From contig JAPOOT010000171.1 in the NCBI GenBank assembly GCA_026713285.1, positions 1-13,054 on the forward strand: a DNA stretch of 13,054 nucleotides, read 5' to 3'. The translations under genes and the position numbers were made by a program. The stretch comes from Gemmatimonadota bacterium. Lineage in GTDB: Bacteria > JAAXHH01. Of the stretch, positions 6,777 to 13,054 are shown one piece after another. The stretch's first letter is position 1; the number at the start of each line of letters is the position of its first letter. The notes beneath the pieces are model-generated. The model saw only the letters and a program-made list of their open reading frames with translations. It did no database searches and was not told the origin of the DNA.

Positions 6777-7686
6777 GACGCTTCAGATCCTGTTCTTTCT
6801 TTCGCCAGGACGGCCTGACCTTGACCCGCAGGTCGAGATAGACGGGACGGTCGAGGAATTCGACGATCGCCTTCCTCGCGGACGTGCCGATGCGTTTCAG
6901 CATGCGGCCGTTCCTGCCGATGATGATGCCCTTCTGGGATGTCCGCTCGATAATGATACCCGCCTGTATGAAGGCCGTGCCGTTGGGCCGGTCCGTGAAT
7001 TCCTCCACGATTACGGCCGACGCGTAGGGCAGTTCCTCGTGCAGGGCCAGGAACAGGTGCTCCCGGATGATTTCACCCACGAAGAAACGCTCCGGCTGAT
7101 CGGTGAGCATGTCGGCGGGATACAGTGCCGGCCCGGGTGGGAGCAGGCGGATGACGGCGGAGAGCAGGGGGTCGAGGCCGTCTCCCTTGAGGGCGGACAC
7201 GGGCACGATCTCGGCAAAGGGGAAACGGACTGCGGCCCGGTCGATCATGGGAAGCAGGGAAGTTCTGGATGCCCTGTCGATCTTGTTTATGGCCAGGATC
7301 ACCGGTCCGCGGCTATGCTCGAGGAACCCGATGACGCGGTCGTCGAGATCGTGTTCGAAACGGGTAGCGTCGACGATGGCCACGGCCGCATCGGAGTCGT
7401 GCAGCGTATGGATCGCAGACTGAAGCATGTACTCCTGGAGCCGGTAGCCGGGTTCGAGCAACCCGGGCGTATCCAGGATCAGGACCTGGCAGGTATCCTT
7501 CGTCAGAATGCCCAGCACTCGTTGACGGGTGGTCTGGGGCCTGGGAGTGACGATGGAAAGCCTGTGCTGAAGGAACGCGTTCATCAGGGTGGACTTGCCC
7601 ACGTTCGGTTTCCCGACCAGGGCGACGAAGCCTGCGCGATGCGATCCGGCGCTGTCCGTGCTTTCCATGTGTTCAGAGGGTGCCAT
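6757..7686 (-). CDS. era: GTPase Era
   Basis: Ribosome-assembly GTPase that binds the 3' end of 16S rRNA; 309 aa from the chosen ATG. G1 GKPNVGKST (25-33), switch I TPRPQTTR (47-54), G3 DTPG (72-75), G4 NKID (134-137), G5 SALKG (164-168). The C-terminal KH domain carries GIIIGRNGRMLKRIG (253-267) followed by the SARKAIVEFL helix. Length and order are standard. The start is uncertain: the frame stays open to a GTG at 7797 (346 aa), but that stretch is AT-rich and contains a promoter-like pair (7747-7775), so I prefer ATG 7686, with ATG 7668 also possible; none has a clear Shine-Dalgarno. The final codons fall in a 25-bp tandem duplication. Monocistronic as far as visible. Confidence 0.96.
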   Translation of the reverse strand: MAPSEHMESTDSAGSHRAGFVALVGKPNVGKSTLMNAFLQHRLSIVTPRPQTTRQRVLGILTKDTCQVLILDTPGLLEPGYRLQEYMLQSAIHTLHDSDAAVAIVDATRFEHDLDDRVIGFLEHSRGPVILAINKIDRASRTSLLPMIDRAAVRFPFAEIVPVSALKGDGLDPLLSAVIRLLPPGPALYPADMLTDQPERFFVGEIIREHLFLALHEELPYASAVIVEEFTDRPNGTAFIQAGIIIERTSQKGIIIGRNGRMLKRIGTSARKAIVEFLDRPVYLDLRVKVRPSWRKKEQDLKRLGYTTR

Positions 7687-7746
7687 GAGAAACCGACGCT
7701 TGACAGCCAGGGGTGTACGATGAGTCAAGACAGGACTGGAACGTTC

Positions 7747-7775
7747 TTTATACGTAATACTATGATCCAACAAAA
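7747..7775 (-). promoter_or_regulatory. Possible sigma70-like promoter for era
   Basis: On the minus strand TATAAA (7752-7747) follows TTTTGT (7775-7770) with a 17-nt spacer, or TTGTTG (7773-7768) with 15 nt. It lies in the most AT-rich patch of this spacer and about 60 nt ahead of the ATG at 7686. The -35 element is poor, so this is tentative. Confidence 0.35.
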
Positions 7776-7990
7776 GAGAAAAGACTGTTGACCGCACGTC
7801 GGGAACAGTTGGGACATGCCCGACAATACCCGTTTCGATACCAGGTTACGGCCTGTTACGGCTGCCCGCGCGACCGTGAACCGGCGGTTTTTGCATTCGC
7901 GGTTTAATTTTAACGGCCGAGGGTGTAGTTTGTATTTCGATTGCGACGTGAATGCGGGGCGCTGTGGACGAAAGACAACGTGAATGCCAT

Positions 7991-8048
7991 GCGCGGCGAA
8001 CGAAAGGCGCCATCCGGCGCGGCGGACGAAAGGCGCCATCCGGCGCGG
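7991..8048. repeat. 26-bp direct repeat with an internal hairpin, about 2.2 copies
   Basis: The motif GCGCGGCGRACGAAAGGCGC begins at 7991 and again at 8017; matching continues through CATCCGGCGCGG to 8022 and 8048. Only one base differs (A8? at 7999 versus G at 8025) over the overlap. Each copy contains GCGCC-ATCC-GGCGC, a 5-bp stem with a 4-nt loop, so the leader RNA of the aminotransferase gene could form two identical hairpins if transcription starts upstream. Confidence 0.88.
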
Positions 8049-8104
8049 ACCCGTTGCCCTGAAGACCCGCGCGTCACGGTTTTGACACAGGAGAAAAACG
8101 CGTT

Positions 8105-9022
8105 ATGAATGAACCGGTCGTCTATCTCAACGATGGATTCGTCCCCGCTTCCGAGGCCCATCTGAACATCTATGACCTGGGGATTGTCCTGGGCGCCACC
8201 GTGACCGAAATGACCCGGACTTTCGGGCATGCGCCGTTCCGCCTGGAAGAGCATGTGCGGCGGCTTCTTCGGTCGTGCAAATACGCCGGGTTCGAGCTGG
8301 ATACGGACCACGATGGCCTGGTCGAACGCACGCGAAGCCTGATCGAGACCAACCGCAGGCTGATCGGCCCGGAGCAGGACCTGGGCGTCGTCCACTTCGT
8401 CACCCCCGGAGAAAACCAGATCTACGCGGGCAGCGCCGGCAAGCCGGTGCGCCTTTCGCCTACTCTGTGCATCCACTCCTTTCCGCTGCCCTTCTCCGTG
8501 TGGCGCCCCTTCTTCGAGCAGGGCGTCCACGTGGTCACGCCCTCCATCCGGCACGTACCGCCCCAGTGCGTCGATCCCAAGACGAAAAACCGCTCGCGCC
8601 TGCACTACTGGCTGGCCGACAGGCAGACGCAGTCCGTCGACCCCGCCGCCACCTCGCTGCTGCTCGACCTGGACGGCAACCTCACCGAGTGTTCGGGGGC
8701 CAACTTCGTCGTGGTGGAAAACGATACGATCTATACGCCCACCAGCCGGAACATCCTCGAAGGCGTGAGTCTGGTCACGCTGCGGGAACTGGCGCCCGGC
8801 CTGGGGCTGGACTGGGTCGAGAAGGATCTCCAGCCCTACGACGCAGTCAATGCCGACGAGGCGTGGCTGACGAGTACGCCGTATTGTCTCGCGCCTTGTA
8901 CGCGCATCAACAACACGCCCATCGGCGACGGCAACCCCGGCCCGCTGTTCGCGCGGGTCATGGAGGCGTGGAGCCGAAGCGTGGGCATGGATATACTGGC
9001 ACAAGTGAGAAACGTGGACTAG
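8105..9022 (+). CDS. Class IV PLP-dependent aminotransferase (BCAT / D-amino-acid transaminase / ADC-lyase fold)
   Basis: 305 aa, the usual size for fold-type IV PLP enzymes. The start YLNDGFVPASEAHLNIYD is the standard N-domain opening. The Schiff-base Lys is best placed at K159 in DPKTKNRSR (K-x-x-N spacing as in D-amino-acid transaminase; K161 is the alternative), E195 in TECSGAN should pair with the pyridine nitrogen, and TSTPYCLAPC (about 256-265) matches the phosphate-binding and substrate loop. FRLEEHVRRLLRS is the helix with the conserved Arg/His. Members include branched-chain and D-amino-acid transaminases and aminodeoxychorismate lyase; sequence alone does not choose among them, and KTKNRSRLHYWLA is not the typical IlvE form. 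AGGAG at 8089-8093 is 11 nt before the ATG. It precedes the heme cluster but a separate promoter stands between them. Confidence 0.9.
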   Translation: MNEPVVYLNDGFVPASEAHLNIYDLGIVLGATVTEMTRTFGHAPFRLEEHVRRLLRSCKYAGFELDTDHDGLVERTRSLIETNRRLIGPEQDLGVVHFVTPGENQIYAGSAGKPVRLSPTLCIHSFPLPFSVWRPFFEQGVHVVTPSIRHVPPQCVDPKTKNRSRLHYWLADRQTQSVDPAATSLLLDLDGNLTECSGANFVVVENDTIYTPTSRNILEGVSLVTLRELAPGLGLDWVEKDLQPYDAVNADEAWLTSTPYCLAPCTRINNTPIGDGNPGPLFARVMEAWSRSVGMDILAQVRNVD

Positions 9023-9065
9023 GCGGCCCGGCGAGGCGATCCAGGCGCCTGCGAAGCGAACGGGT

Positions 9066-9146
9066 GCGACGCAAGCGGGTGCGGGCGGAGGGGGCGTGGC
9101 CCGCGCGGACGGCGGGGCGCGACGCAAGCGGTCGCTGCCCGCACCC
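9066..9146. repeat. GC-rich spacer structure: long inverted repeat and 13-bp direct repeat
   Basis: GGGTGCGGGC at 9077-9086 is perfectly complementary to GCCCGCACCC at 9137-9146, with a 50-nt GC-rich interior. In addition GCGACGCAAGCGG occurs at 9066-9078 and 9119-9131. The stem is followed by CCTTTCGACTT, not a real T-tract, so it may mark the end of the aminotransferase transcript but is not a clear intrinsic terminator. A 10-bp perfect palindrome CAGGCGCCTG lies just before, at 9042-9051. Confidence 0.55.
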
Positions 9147-9154
9147 CTTTCGAC

Positions 9155-9183
9155 TTGATAAATACATGATAGGACGGTATTTT
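9155..9183 (+). promoter_or_regulatory. Probable sigma70-type promoter of the hemX-cysG(N)-hemA-hemC cluster
   Basis: TTGATA (9155-9160), a 17-bp spacer, then TATTTT (9178-9183). That is 5 of 6 and 4 of 6 matches to the sigma70 consensus, in an AT-rich island directly after a very GC-rich stretch. Transcription would begin near 9190, leaving a leader of about 50 nt before the TTG at 9239. It is the best promoter-like site in the window. Confidence 0.55.
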
Positions 9184-9226
9184 ACGGTATCTTGTCGGGT
9201 CTGAATTATCGAGGCGGTATCACTTC

Positions 9227-9230
9227 GAGG
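9227..9230 (+). promoter_or_regulatory. Shine-Dalgarno (GAGG) supporting the TTG start of the hemX-like gene
   Basis: GAGG ends 8 nt before the TTG at 9239. No ATG or GTG occurs in frame near the expected N-terminus, and the first transmembrane helix begins at once after the TTG, so this site supports the rare start codon. Confidence 0.5.
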
Positions 9231-9238
9231 CTGCATTC

Positions 9239-10060
9239 TTGGGCATCTATATTCTGCATGGATTGATTCTGGCGGGTTACGCGGTCGCCACGGTGATCTA
9301 CTTCCGTCATTTCTGGACGAAGCAGCCCAGGTCCGGGTTCTACGCCAGCCTGTGCCTGGTGCTGGCGCTGGCCTGCCACAGCGCCTTTCTGATCGCCCGC
9401 GCCGTCGAATCCAGCCACGCGCCTTTCGTCGGCCTCCACGAGTCGATGAGCTTCTTCGCATGGCTCATCGCCGTGGTCTACCTGTTCCTGGAGCGCCGTT
9501 TCCACGACCGGTCGCTGGGGGTGTTCGTCCTGCCCCTGATCCTGGCGGCGCAAACGGCCTCCACGGCGTTCATGAGCCCCGTCGATCCGTTGCCGCCACT
9601 CCTCCAGAGCCCATGGTTCAATTTCCACGTAACGGCGAGCTTCCTTGCATACGCGGCGTTTTCCTTCACGTTCATCACCGGGCTGCTGTACGTCATGCAG
9701 ATGTACTACATCCACCACCGGCGCGTGGGCCTGGTGTTTTCGCGGCTGCCCGCGCTGGGCATGCTGGACGAGATGAACCTGAAGGCAACGCTCATCGGAT
9801 GGGTATTCCTGTCCGCGGGTATCGCAACGGGGATCTGGTGGGCGACGGCCGCGTGGGAATCGATAATGCCCTGGCTGCTGGATCCGAAAGTACTGTGCGT
9901 GATGCTGACCTGGGTTATCTACACTACCCAGCTGATTACGCGCTATACCGCGGGCTGGCAAGGCGAAAGGGCGGCCATCATTTCCATGGCCGGGTTCGCG
10001 TCCGTGCTGCTGGCCTATCTCGGCGCCGGACTATGGACCAACCTGCATATATTCGACTGA
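9239..10060 (+). CDS. HemX/CcsA-like cytochrome c assembly membrane protein
   Basis: 273-aa polytopic membrane protein with about eight hydrophobic helices (roughly 3-22, 36-54, 68-85, 93-112, 130-153, 184-205, 217-235, 247-268). It belongs to the CcsA/CcmC/HemX group that handles heme in the membrane. Family-like features are GLHESMSFFAW (65-75), FHVTASFLAYAAF (129-141) with H130, and DPK (215-217). The tryptophan-rich segment is degenerate: GIWWATAAW (198-206) replaces a WGxxWxWD core and Leu precedes DPK, which is more like HemX, a regulator that lowers GluTR level in Bacillus, than true CcsA. Position directly ahead of the siroheme and hemA genes supports HemX. The start is TTG with a GAGG site. 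CcsA function in cytochrome c maturation stays possible. Confidence 0.85.
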   Translation: MGIYILHGLILAGYAVATVIYFRHFWTKQPRSGFYASLCLVLALACHSAFLIARAVESSHAPFVGLHESMSFFAWLIAVVYLFLERRFHDRSLGVFVLPLILAAQTASTAFMSPVDPLPPLLQSPWFNFHVTASFLAYAAFSFTFITGLLYVMQMYYIHHRRVGLVFSRLPALGMLDEMNLKATLIGWVFLSAGIATGIWWATAAWESIMPWLLDPKVLCVMLTWVIYTTQLITRYTAGWQGERAAIISMAGFASVLLAYLGAGLWTNLHIFD

Positions 10061-10070
10061 TCCGGCGACC

Positions 10071-10118
10071 GGCTCCGGTGAGAGATGCGGTGACCGATCC
10101 GGTGAAAGATCCGGAGCC
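10071..10118. other. Inverted repeat in the hemX-like / siroheme gene spacer
   Basis: GGCTCCGG (10071-10078) is the exact reverse complement of CCGGAGCC (10111-10118), leaving a 32-nt loop that contains the first copy of the 30-bp direct repeat. In the polycistronic RNA this could be a processing or stability hairpin; there is no T-run, so termination is not indicated. Confidence 0.4.
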
Positions 10119-10158
10119 TTATGCCAACGAGAGATGCGGTGACCGATCGGGTGAAGAT
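10080..10158. repeat. About 30-bp direct repeat, 49-bp offset, upstream of the siroheme gene
   Basis: GAGAGATGCGGTGACCGATC begins at 10080 and again at 10129, each continuing through C/G GGTGAA(A)GAT to 10110 and 10158. The copies differ by one substitution and one A insertion. The block fills nearly all of the 110-nt spacer between the hemX-like stop (10060) and the next ATG (10171), and the second copy runs to within 12 nt of that ATG. Confidence 0.9.
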
Positions 10159-10170
10159 GGAAGTAAGGCC

Positions 10171-10815
10171 ATGAAGAAATACTACCCCGCTTTCGTTGAC
10201 ATCGAAGGACAGCCGTGCCTGGTGGTGGGCGGCGGCGCGATTGCGGCTGAAAAGGCTGAATCGCTGCTCGCATGCGGAGGGGTTGTAACCGTGATCAGCC
10301 CCGATCTGACGGAGGAACTGCGCGACCGGGCGGAGCGGGACGAATTGCGCTGGCTCGCGAGGCGGTACGAACCCGGCGACGTCCGGGATTTCAGGCTGGT
10401 CATCTCCGCGACCGACTCCGCGGAAGTCAACGAGCGGGTCTACGTGGACGCCGAGACGGAGGGCGTCATGGTCAACGTGGTGGACGTGCCCGCACTGTGC
10501 AGGTACATCGTGCCATCCATCGTTCGGCAGGGCGACCTGTGCATCGCCATATCCACGGGAGGCAAGAGCCCCGCGCTGGCGAAGAAGATCCGTGGGCAGC
10601 TGGAAGAGGCATTCGGGGCCGAGTACGCCGTCCTGCTCGACCTGCTGGGAGAGTTCCGCCCCCGGATGAAGGACAGGCACCCCGACGAAATCGAAACGCG
10701 CGCGAGGTTGTGGACGTCCCTGGTAGATTCCGACCTCCTCGATCTCATACGCGCCGGACGCGCGGAAGAAGCACGCGACAGGGTGGAGTCATGCATCTTA
10801 CACTCGTCGGACTGA
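10171..10815 (+). CDS. Precorrin-2 dehydrogenase / sirohydrochlorin ferrochelatase (CysG N-domain / Met8p-like)
   Basis: 214 aa, a stand-alone bifunctional enzyme that would oxidise precorrin-2 with NAD+ and insert iron to give siroheme. Rossmann motif CLVVGGGAIAAEKAE (16-30); conserved core NVVDVPALCRYIVPSIVRQGD (102-122) with D105 at the catalytic Asp of CysG and Met8p; AISTGGKSPALAKKIR (126-141), where S128 matches the phosphorylated Ser of CysG. The methyltransferase half of CysG is absent, so a separate uroporphyrinogen methyltransferase is expected elsewhere. The frame is open far upstream, but residues before this ATG come from repeat DNA and show no family similarity. Its 3' end overlaps hemA by 25 nt, as often seen in the hemX-hemA neighbourhood. 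Cytosolic. Confidence 0.93.
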   Translation: MKKYYPAFVDIEGQPCLVVGGGAIAAEKAESLLACGGVVTVISPDLTEELRDRAERDELRWLARRYEPGDVRDFRLVISATDSAEVNERVYVDAETEGVMVNVVDVPALCRYIVPSIVRQGDLCIAISTGGKSPALAKKIRGQLEEAFGAEYAVLLDLLGEFRPRMKDRHPDEIETRARLWTSLVDSDLLDLIRAGRAEEARDRVESCILHSSD

Positions 10816-12089
10816 GTCACCATACCGCGCCTGTGGATGTACGCGACCAGGCGGTGCTGACGAAGTCGCTCCAGGATAAGGCCCTTTCCTTCGTGAAGAC
10901 TTCGACCGGCATTTTGGAAGCGGTACTGCTTTCAACTTGCAACCGCAGTGAAATGTACGCGACCACCGATGAGGAACATACCGATCCCGGTCCGATCGAA
11001 GCGTGGTTCCACGAGATCCACGGCGTGGACAAAGGCGTACTGTCTCCTTACCTCTATCACCGGAGGGACGAGGCGGTCATCCGGCACCTGTTCCGGGTCG
11101 TTTCCAGCCTGGACTCGATGGTCGTCGGGGAACAGCAGATCCTCGGCCAGGTCAGAGAGGCCTACATGCAATCGCTGAACACGAAGACCACGGGACTGGT
11201 CCTCAACCGGTTGTTCGAGAAGGCGCTGGCCGTGGGCAAGCAGGTGCGGGAGACGACGGAGATCGGGTCGGGCTCGGTTTCCGTCAGTTCCGTGGCGGTC
11301 GAACTCGCGCGGAAGATCTTCAAGGACCTGCGGCAGCATACGGCCATGTTGATCGGGGCGGGAGAGACCGGCGAACGCACCGCGGAATACCTCGTCGACC
11401 AGGGCGTGAAGCGGCTCATCGTCGCCAACAGGACCTATGACCGGGCCGCCGACCTGGCCCACCGCTTCGACGGGATCGCCGTTTCCCTGCACGACGGACT
11501 GCAGATGATCTCCGACGTCGATATCGTCATCAGTTCCACCGGCGCCACCGAACCGGTGCTGGGAAGGGACCGGATGATCGACATCATGCACGATCGTCAT
11601 AACCGGCCCATTTTCCTGATCGACATCGCCGCGCCGCGTGATATCGACCCCCGCGTGCGTGATCTCTATAACGTGATCCTTTACGACATGGACGACCTGC
11701 AATCGGTGGTGGACGACAACGCAGAGGCGCGTAAGGTGGAAGCGGAGAAGGTGGAGGCGATCGTCGAGACGGAGGTAGAACGGTTGCTCGCGTGGTACCA
11801 GAATCTCTCCATCACGCCCACCATTGCCCAACTCCGCCACTTCGCGGACGACGTCCGGCACCAGGAAGTCGGCCGCGCCTTCGCGCAACTCGGTCATCTT
11901 TCCGAAGAGGACCGCGAGACCGTGGACAAGATGACCCGCGCCATCGTAAACAAGCTGCTTCATCAACCGACGGTCCAGCTCAGAAACACTTCCGATCCGG
12001 AGCACAAGGACTACCACCTCTACAGCCTGCGCCATCTATTCGGACTCGACGAACACAGGAACGAAAAGAACGGCGCCGGGAACGAATAG
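10791..12089 (+). CDS. hemA: Glutamyl-tRNA reductase
   Basis: 432 aa; reduces glutamyl-tRNA(Glu) to glutamate-1-semialdehyde with NADPH, the first committed step of C5 tetrapyrrole synthesis. Catalytic domain: LVGLSHHTAPVDVR (5-18), catalytic C50 in LLSTCNRSEMY (46-56), and MVVGEQQILGQVREAY (110-125). NADPH domain: LIGAGETGE (187-195), ANRT, ISSTGA, then FLIDIAAPRDIDP. The C-terminal dimerisation helices end with KMTRAIVNKLLHQPTVQLR, typical of the family. The ATG lies within the end of the siroheme gene (25-nt overlap) with GGTGGAG just ahead. The frame is open further upstream but those residues are out of phase with the real upstream gene and unlike the family. In many bacteria this enzyme is feedback-regulated by heme, which fits the hemX-like neighbour. 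Confidence 0.97.
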   Translation: MHLTLVGLSHHTAPVDVRDQAVLTKSLQDKALSFVKTSTGILEAVLLSTCNRSEMYATTDEEHTDPGPIEAWFHEIHGVDKGVLSPYLYHRRDEAVIRHLFRVVSSLDSMVVGEQQILGQVREAYMQSLNTKTTGLVLNRLFEKALAVGKQVRETTEIGSGSVSVSSVAVELARKIFKDLRQHTAMLIGAGETGERTAEYLVDQGVKRLIVANRTYDRAADLAHRFDGIAVSLHDGLQMISDVDIVISSTGATEPVLGRDRMIDIMHDRHNRPIFLIDIAAPRDIDPRVRDLYNVILYDMDDLQSVVDDNAEARKVEAEKVEAIVETEVERLLAWYQNLSITPTIAQLRHFADDVRHQEVGRAFAQLGHLSEEDRETVDKMTRAIVNKLLHQPTVQLRNTSDPEHKDYHLYSLRHLFGLDEHRNEKNGAGNE

Positions 12090-12128
12090 CGCGGCGAGTC
12101 CAGGCGTCCGGGACGTCGATCCCATTCC

Positions 12129-13054
12129 ATGGCTTCTTCATTGATCATAGGCACCCGCGGCAGCAGGCTGGCCCTCGTCCAGGCCCATTCGGTGGCCAGG
12201 GACCTGGAAACGGGCCAGGACGGCCTGTCCGTGCAGGTGCGCGTCCTCAAGACGAAGGGCGATGCGGACAGGAGCGCCTCCCTGGACACCTTCGGCGGCG
12301 AGGGCGTCTTCGTCAAGGAACTGGAACGCGCCCTGGTCTCGGGAGAGATCGACATGGCCGTACACAGTCTCAAGGACCTGCCTACGTCCCTTCCCGATGG
12401 ATTGGCGATCGCCGCGGTGCCGGAGCGCGTGGACGCGCGGGACGCCCTGATCAGCAGCGACGGCGCCGGCCTCGACGAACTCCCATCGGGCGCCCTGGTC
12501 GCCACGGGGAGTCCGAGGCGGAGGTCGCAGCTTCAACATTACCGGCCGGATCTGCGCTTTTCGGGCATTCGCGGGAATATCGACACCAGGTTGAAGAAAC
12601 TGGACGAACCCGACGGTCCGGACGCCATCGTGCTGGCCGTGGCTGGGTTGCAGCGACTGGGCTGGAATGAACGCATATCCGAGATATTGCCGCCGGAGGT
12701 CTGCATGCCGGCCGTCGGCCAGGCGCCGCTCGCGATTGAAACCCGTAAGGACGATCATCCCACCCTGGAAGCGGCAAGGCGAATCGAGGACCTCCCGGCC
12801 AGGCAGGCGGTGATGGCGGAGCGGTCTTTTCTTTATCGTATAGGCGGCGGTTGCCATACCCCGGTCGGCGCTTGGGGGAGAATCCGGAACGATTACCTGG
12901 AATTGGACGCCGTGCTGGCCGCCGATGACGGCAGCTGGATCGCGCGCCACGGCTTGCGGGGACTGCCGGAAGAAGGACCCGAACTGGGCCGCCGGCTGGC
13001 GGAAGCGGTGATGGCGCGGGCCGAACAGGCCGAGCAGGCCAAGCGGGCCGAACA
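12129..13054 (+). CDS. hemC: Hydroxymethylbilane synthase (porphobilinogen deaminase), 3' end outside window
   Basis: About 308 codons visible with the frame still open at the window edge; the enzyme joins four porphobilinogen units into hydroxymethylbilane. IIGTRGSRLALVQA (6-19), KTKGD, FGGEGVFVKELERAL, VHSLKDLPTSLPDGL with D83 as catalytic Asp, ATGSPRRRSQL (about 127-137), GIRGNIDTRLKKL, AVAGLQRLG, PAVGQAPLAIE, and GGGCHTPVGAW where C242 holds the dipyrromethane cofactor. Usual length is about 310 aa, so almost all of it is here. The last visible residues (AEQAEQAKRAE) derive from a 9-bp repeat and may be an extra tail. It begins 39 nt after hemA with no strong Shine-Dalgarno; same operon by position. 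I checked the frame codon by codon from ATG to the edge. Confidence 0.96.
   Translation, partial: MASSLIIGTRGSRLALVQAHSVARDLETGQDGLSVQVRVLKTKGDADRSASLDTFGGEGVFVKELERALVSGEIDMAVHSLKDLPTSLPDGLAIAAVPERVDARDALISSDGAGLDELPSGALVATGSPRRRSQLQHYRPDLRFSGIRGNIDTRLKKLDEPDGPDAIVLAVAGLQRLGWNERISEILPPEVCMPAVGQAPLAIETRKDDHPTLEAARRIEDLPARQAVMAERSFLYRIGGGCHTPVGAWGRIRNDYLELDAVLAADDGSWIARHGLRGLPEEGPELGRRLAEAVMARAEQAEQAKRAE
13020..13054 (+). repeat. 9-bp tandem repeat at the 3' end of hemC
   Basis: About four imperfect units (GCCGAACAG, GCCGAGCAG, GCCAAGCGG, GCCGAACA) starting at 13020, encoding AEQ-AEQ-AKR-AE in frame. It continues past the window edge, so its full length is unknown. It encodes an Ala/Glu/Gln-rich helical tail beyond the conserved HemC domain. 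Confidence 0.7.

Larger units (their letters stand above)
7687..8104. other. 418-bp divergent spacer between era and the aminotransferase gene
   Basis: Non-coding as far as I can see, unless era starts at the GTG at 7797. It holds the possible era promoter (7747-7775), a T/A-rich patch at 7885-7940 (GCGGTTT twice, then TTTAATTTTAAC) that could contain a plus-strand promoter but without a convincing -35/-10 pair, a degenerate 32-bp repeat (CGTGAATGC at 7947 and 7979, each followed by ACGAAAG), the 26-bp palindromic repeats at 7991-8048, and AGGAG at 8089-8093 serving the aminotransferase gene. No open frame with a recognisable product. Confidence 0.6.

Noticed and set aside
7687..7797. Longer era start at the GTG at 7797 (37 extra residues)
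   Set aside because: The extension is AT-rich, has no Shine-Dalgarno, is unlike Era N-termini and covers a promoter-like site. Not excluded, but less likely than ATG 7686.
7865..7890. AACC-GGC-GGTT followed by TTT as a terminator
   Set aside because: A 4-bp stem with a 3-nt loop in a divergent spacer has no gene ending into it.
8082..8087. TTGACA, a perfect -35 box, upstream of the aminotransferase gene
   Set aside because: A -10 box at normal spacing would fall on the start codon (8105), where there is none.
7910..9127. 405-codon open frame on the minus strand opposite the aminotransferase gene
   Set aside because: It mirrors a gene with clear PLP-enzyme motifs and shows only Arg/Pro/Gly/Ala-rich sequence with no domain; typical of GC-rich antisense frames. 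The same applies to long frames opposite the amidohydrolase (3393-4451), nucleosidase-like gene (1904-2917) and hemA (10932-12035).
9352..10170. Large upstream extension of the siroheme gene
   Set aside because: It runs out of frame through the hemX-like membrane protein and through repeat DNA, with no family similarity before the ATG at 10171.

Overview
The window is a dense, GC-rich piece of bacterial chromosome with 11 protein-coding genes. Ten are complete and hemC runs off the right edge. I saw no RNA genes, transposases, phage genes or CRISPR. A two-domain-anchored periplasmic M48 metalloprotease and a CcsA/HemX-type membrane protein suggest a Gram-negative cell. Glutamyl-tRNA reductase shows that heme is made by the C5 route, so this is not a typical alphaproteobacterium. 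The mix of genes (COG3964-type amidohydrolase, spore-photolyase-like radical SAM protein, heme cluster) would suit an uncultured FCB-type or similar marine/soil phylum. That placement is a guess; the sequence does not settle it.

Left block, minus strand (5439 down to 47): M48 protease - amidohydrolase - single-pass membrane protein - nucleosidase-like protein - SPL-like radical SAM protein - short-chain dehydrogenase. The last five are tightly packed. The amidohydrolase stop and membrane-protein start share a base (TAATG), there is a 32-nt gap, then a 44-nt and a 10-nt overlap with Shine-Dalgarno sequences buried in the upstream genes. The most unusual part is the trio 2599-47. A 5'-methylthioadenosine/SAH-nucleosidase-like enzyme with an extra C-terminal region overlaps a radical SAM enzyme that keeps the key residues of spore photoproduct lyase, which in turn overlaps an SDR. 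Nucleosidases of this type remove 5'-deoxyadenosine, a radical SAM by-product, so a functional link is plausible.

Middle (5596-8104): a plus-strand APH/choline-kinase-like phosphotransferase converges on a minus-strand era GTPase gene. The short gap between them holds three 15-bp mini-palindromes in a row and a 25-bp tandem duplication that includes the end of era. A 418-bp divergent spacer follows, with a possible era promoter and 26-bp palindromic repeats.

Right block, plus strand (8105-13054): a class IV PLP aminotransferase, then, behind a good sigma70-like promoter at 9155-9183, a heme/siroheme cluster: hemX/ccsA-like membrane protein (TTG start), precorrin-2 dehydrogenase/ferrochelatase (CysG N-domain/Met8p-like), hemA and hemC. 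Together these would convert glutamyl-tRNA towards hydroxymethylbilane and provide the siroheme branch enzyme.

A theme across the window is short tandem or direct repeats, often hairpin-forming, at gene 3' ends and in spacers (periods 9, 15, 19, 25, 26 and 49 bp). The units differ in sequence, so this looks like a local tendency to slippage or duplication rather than one repeat family.
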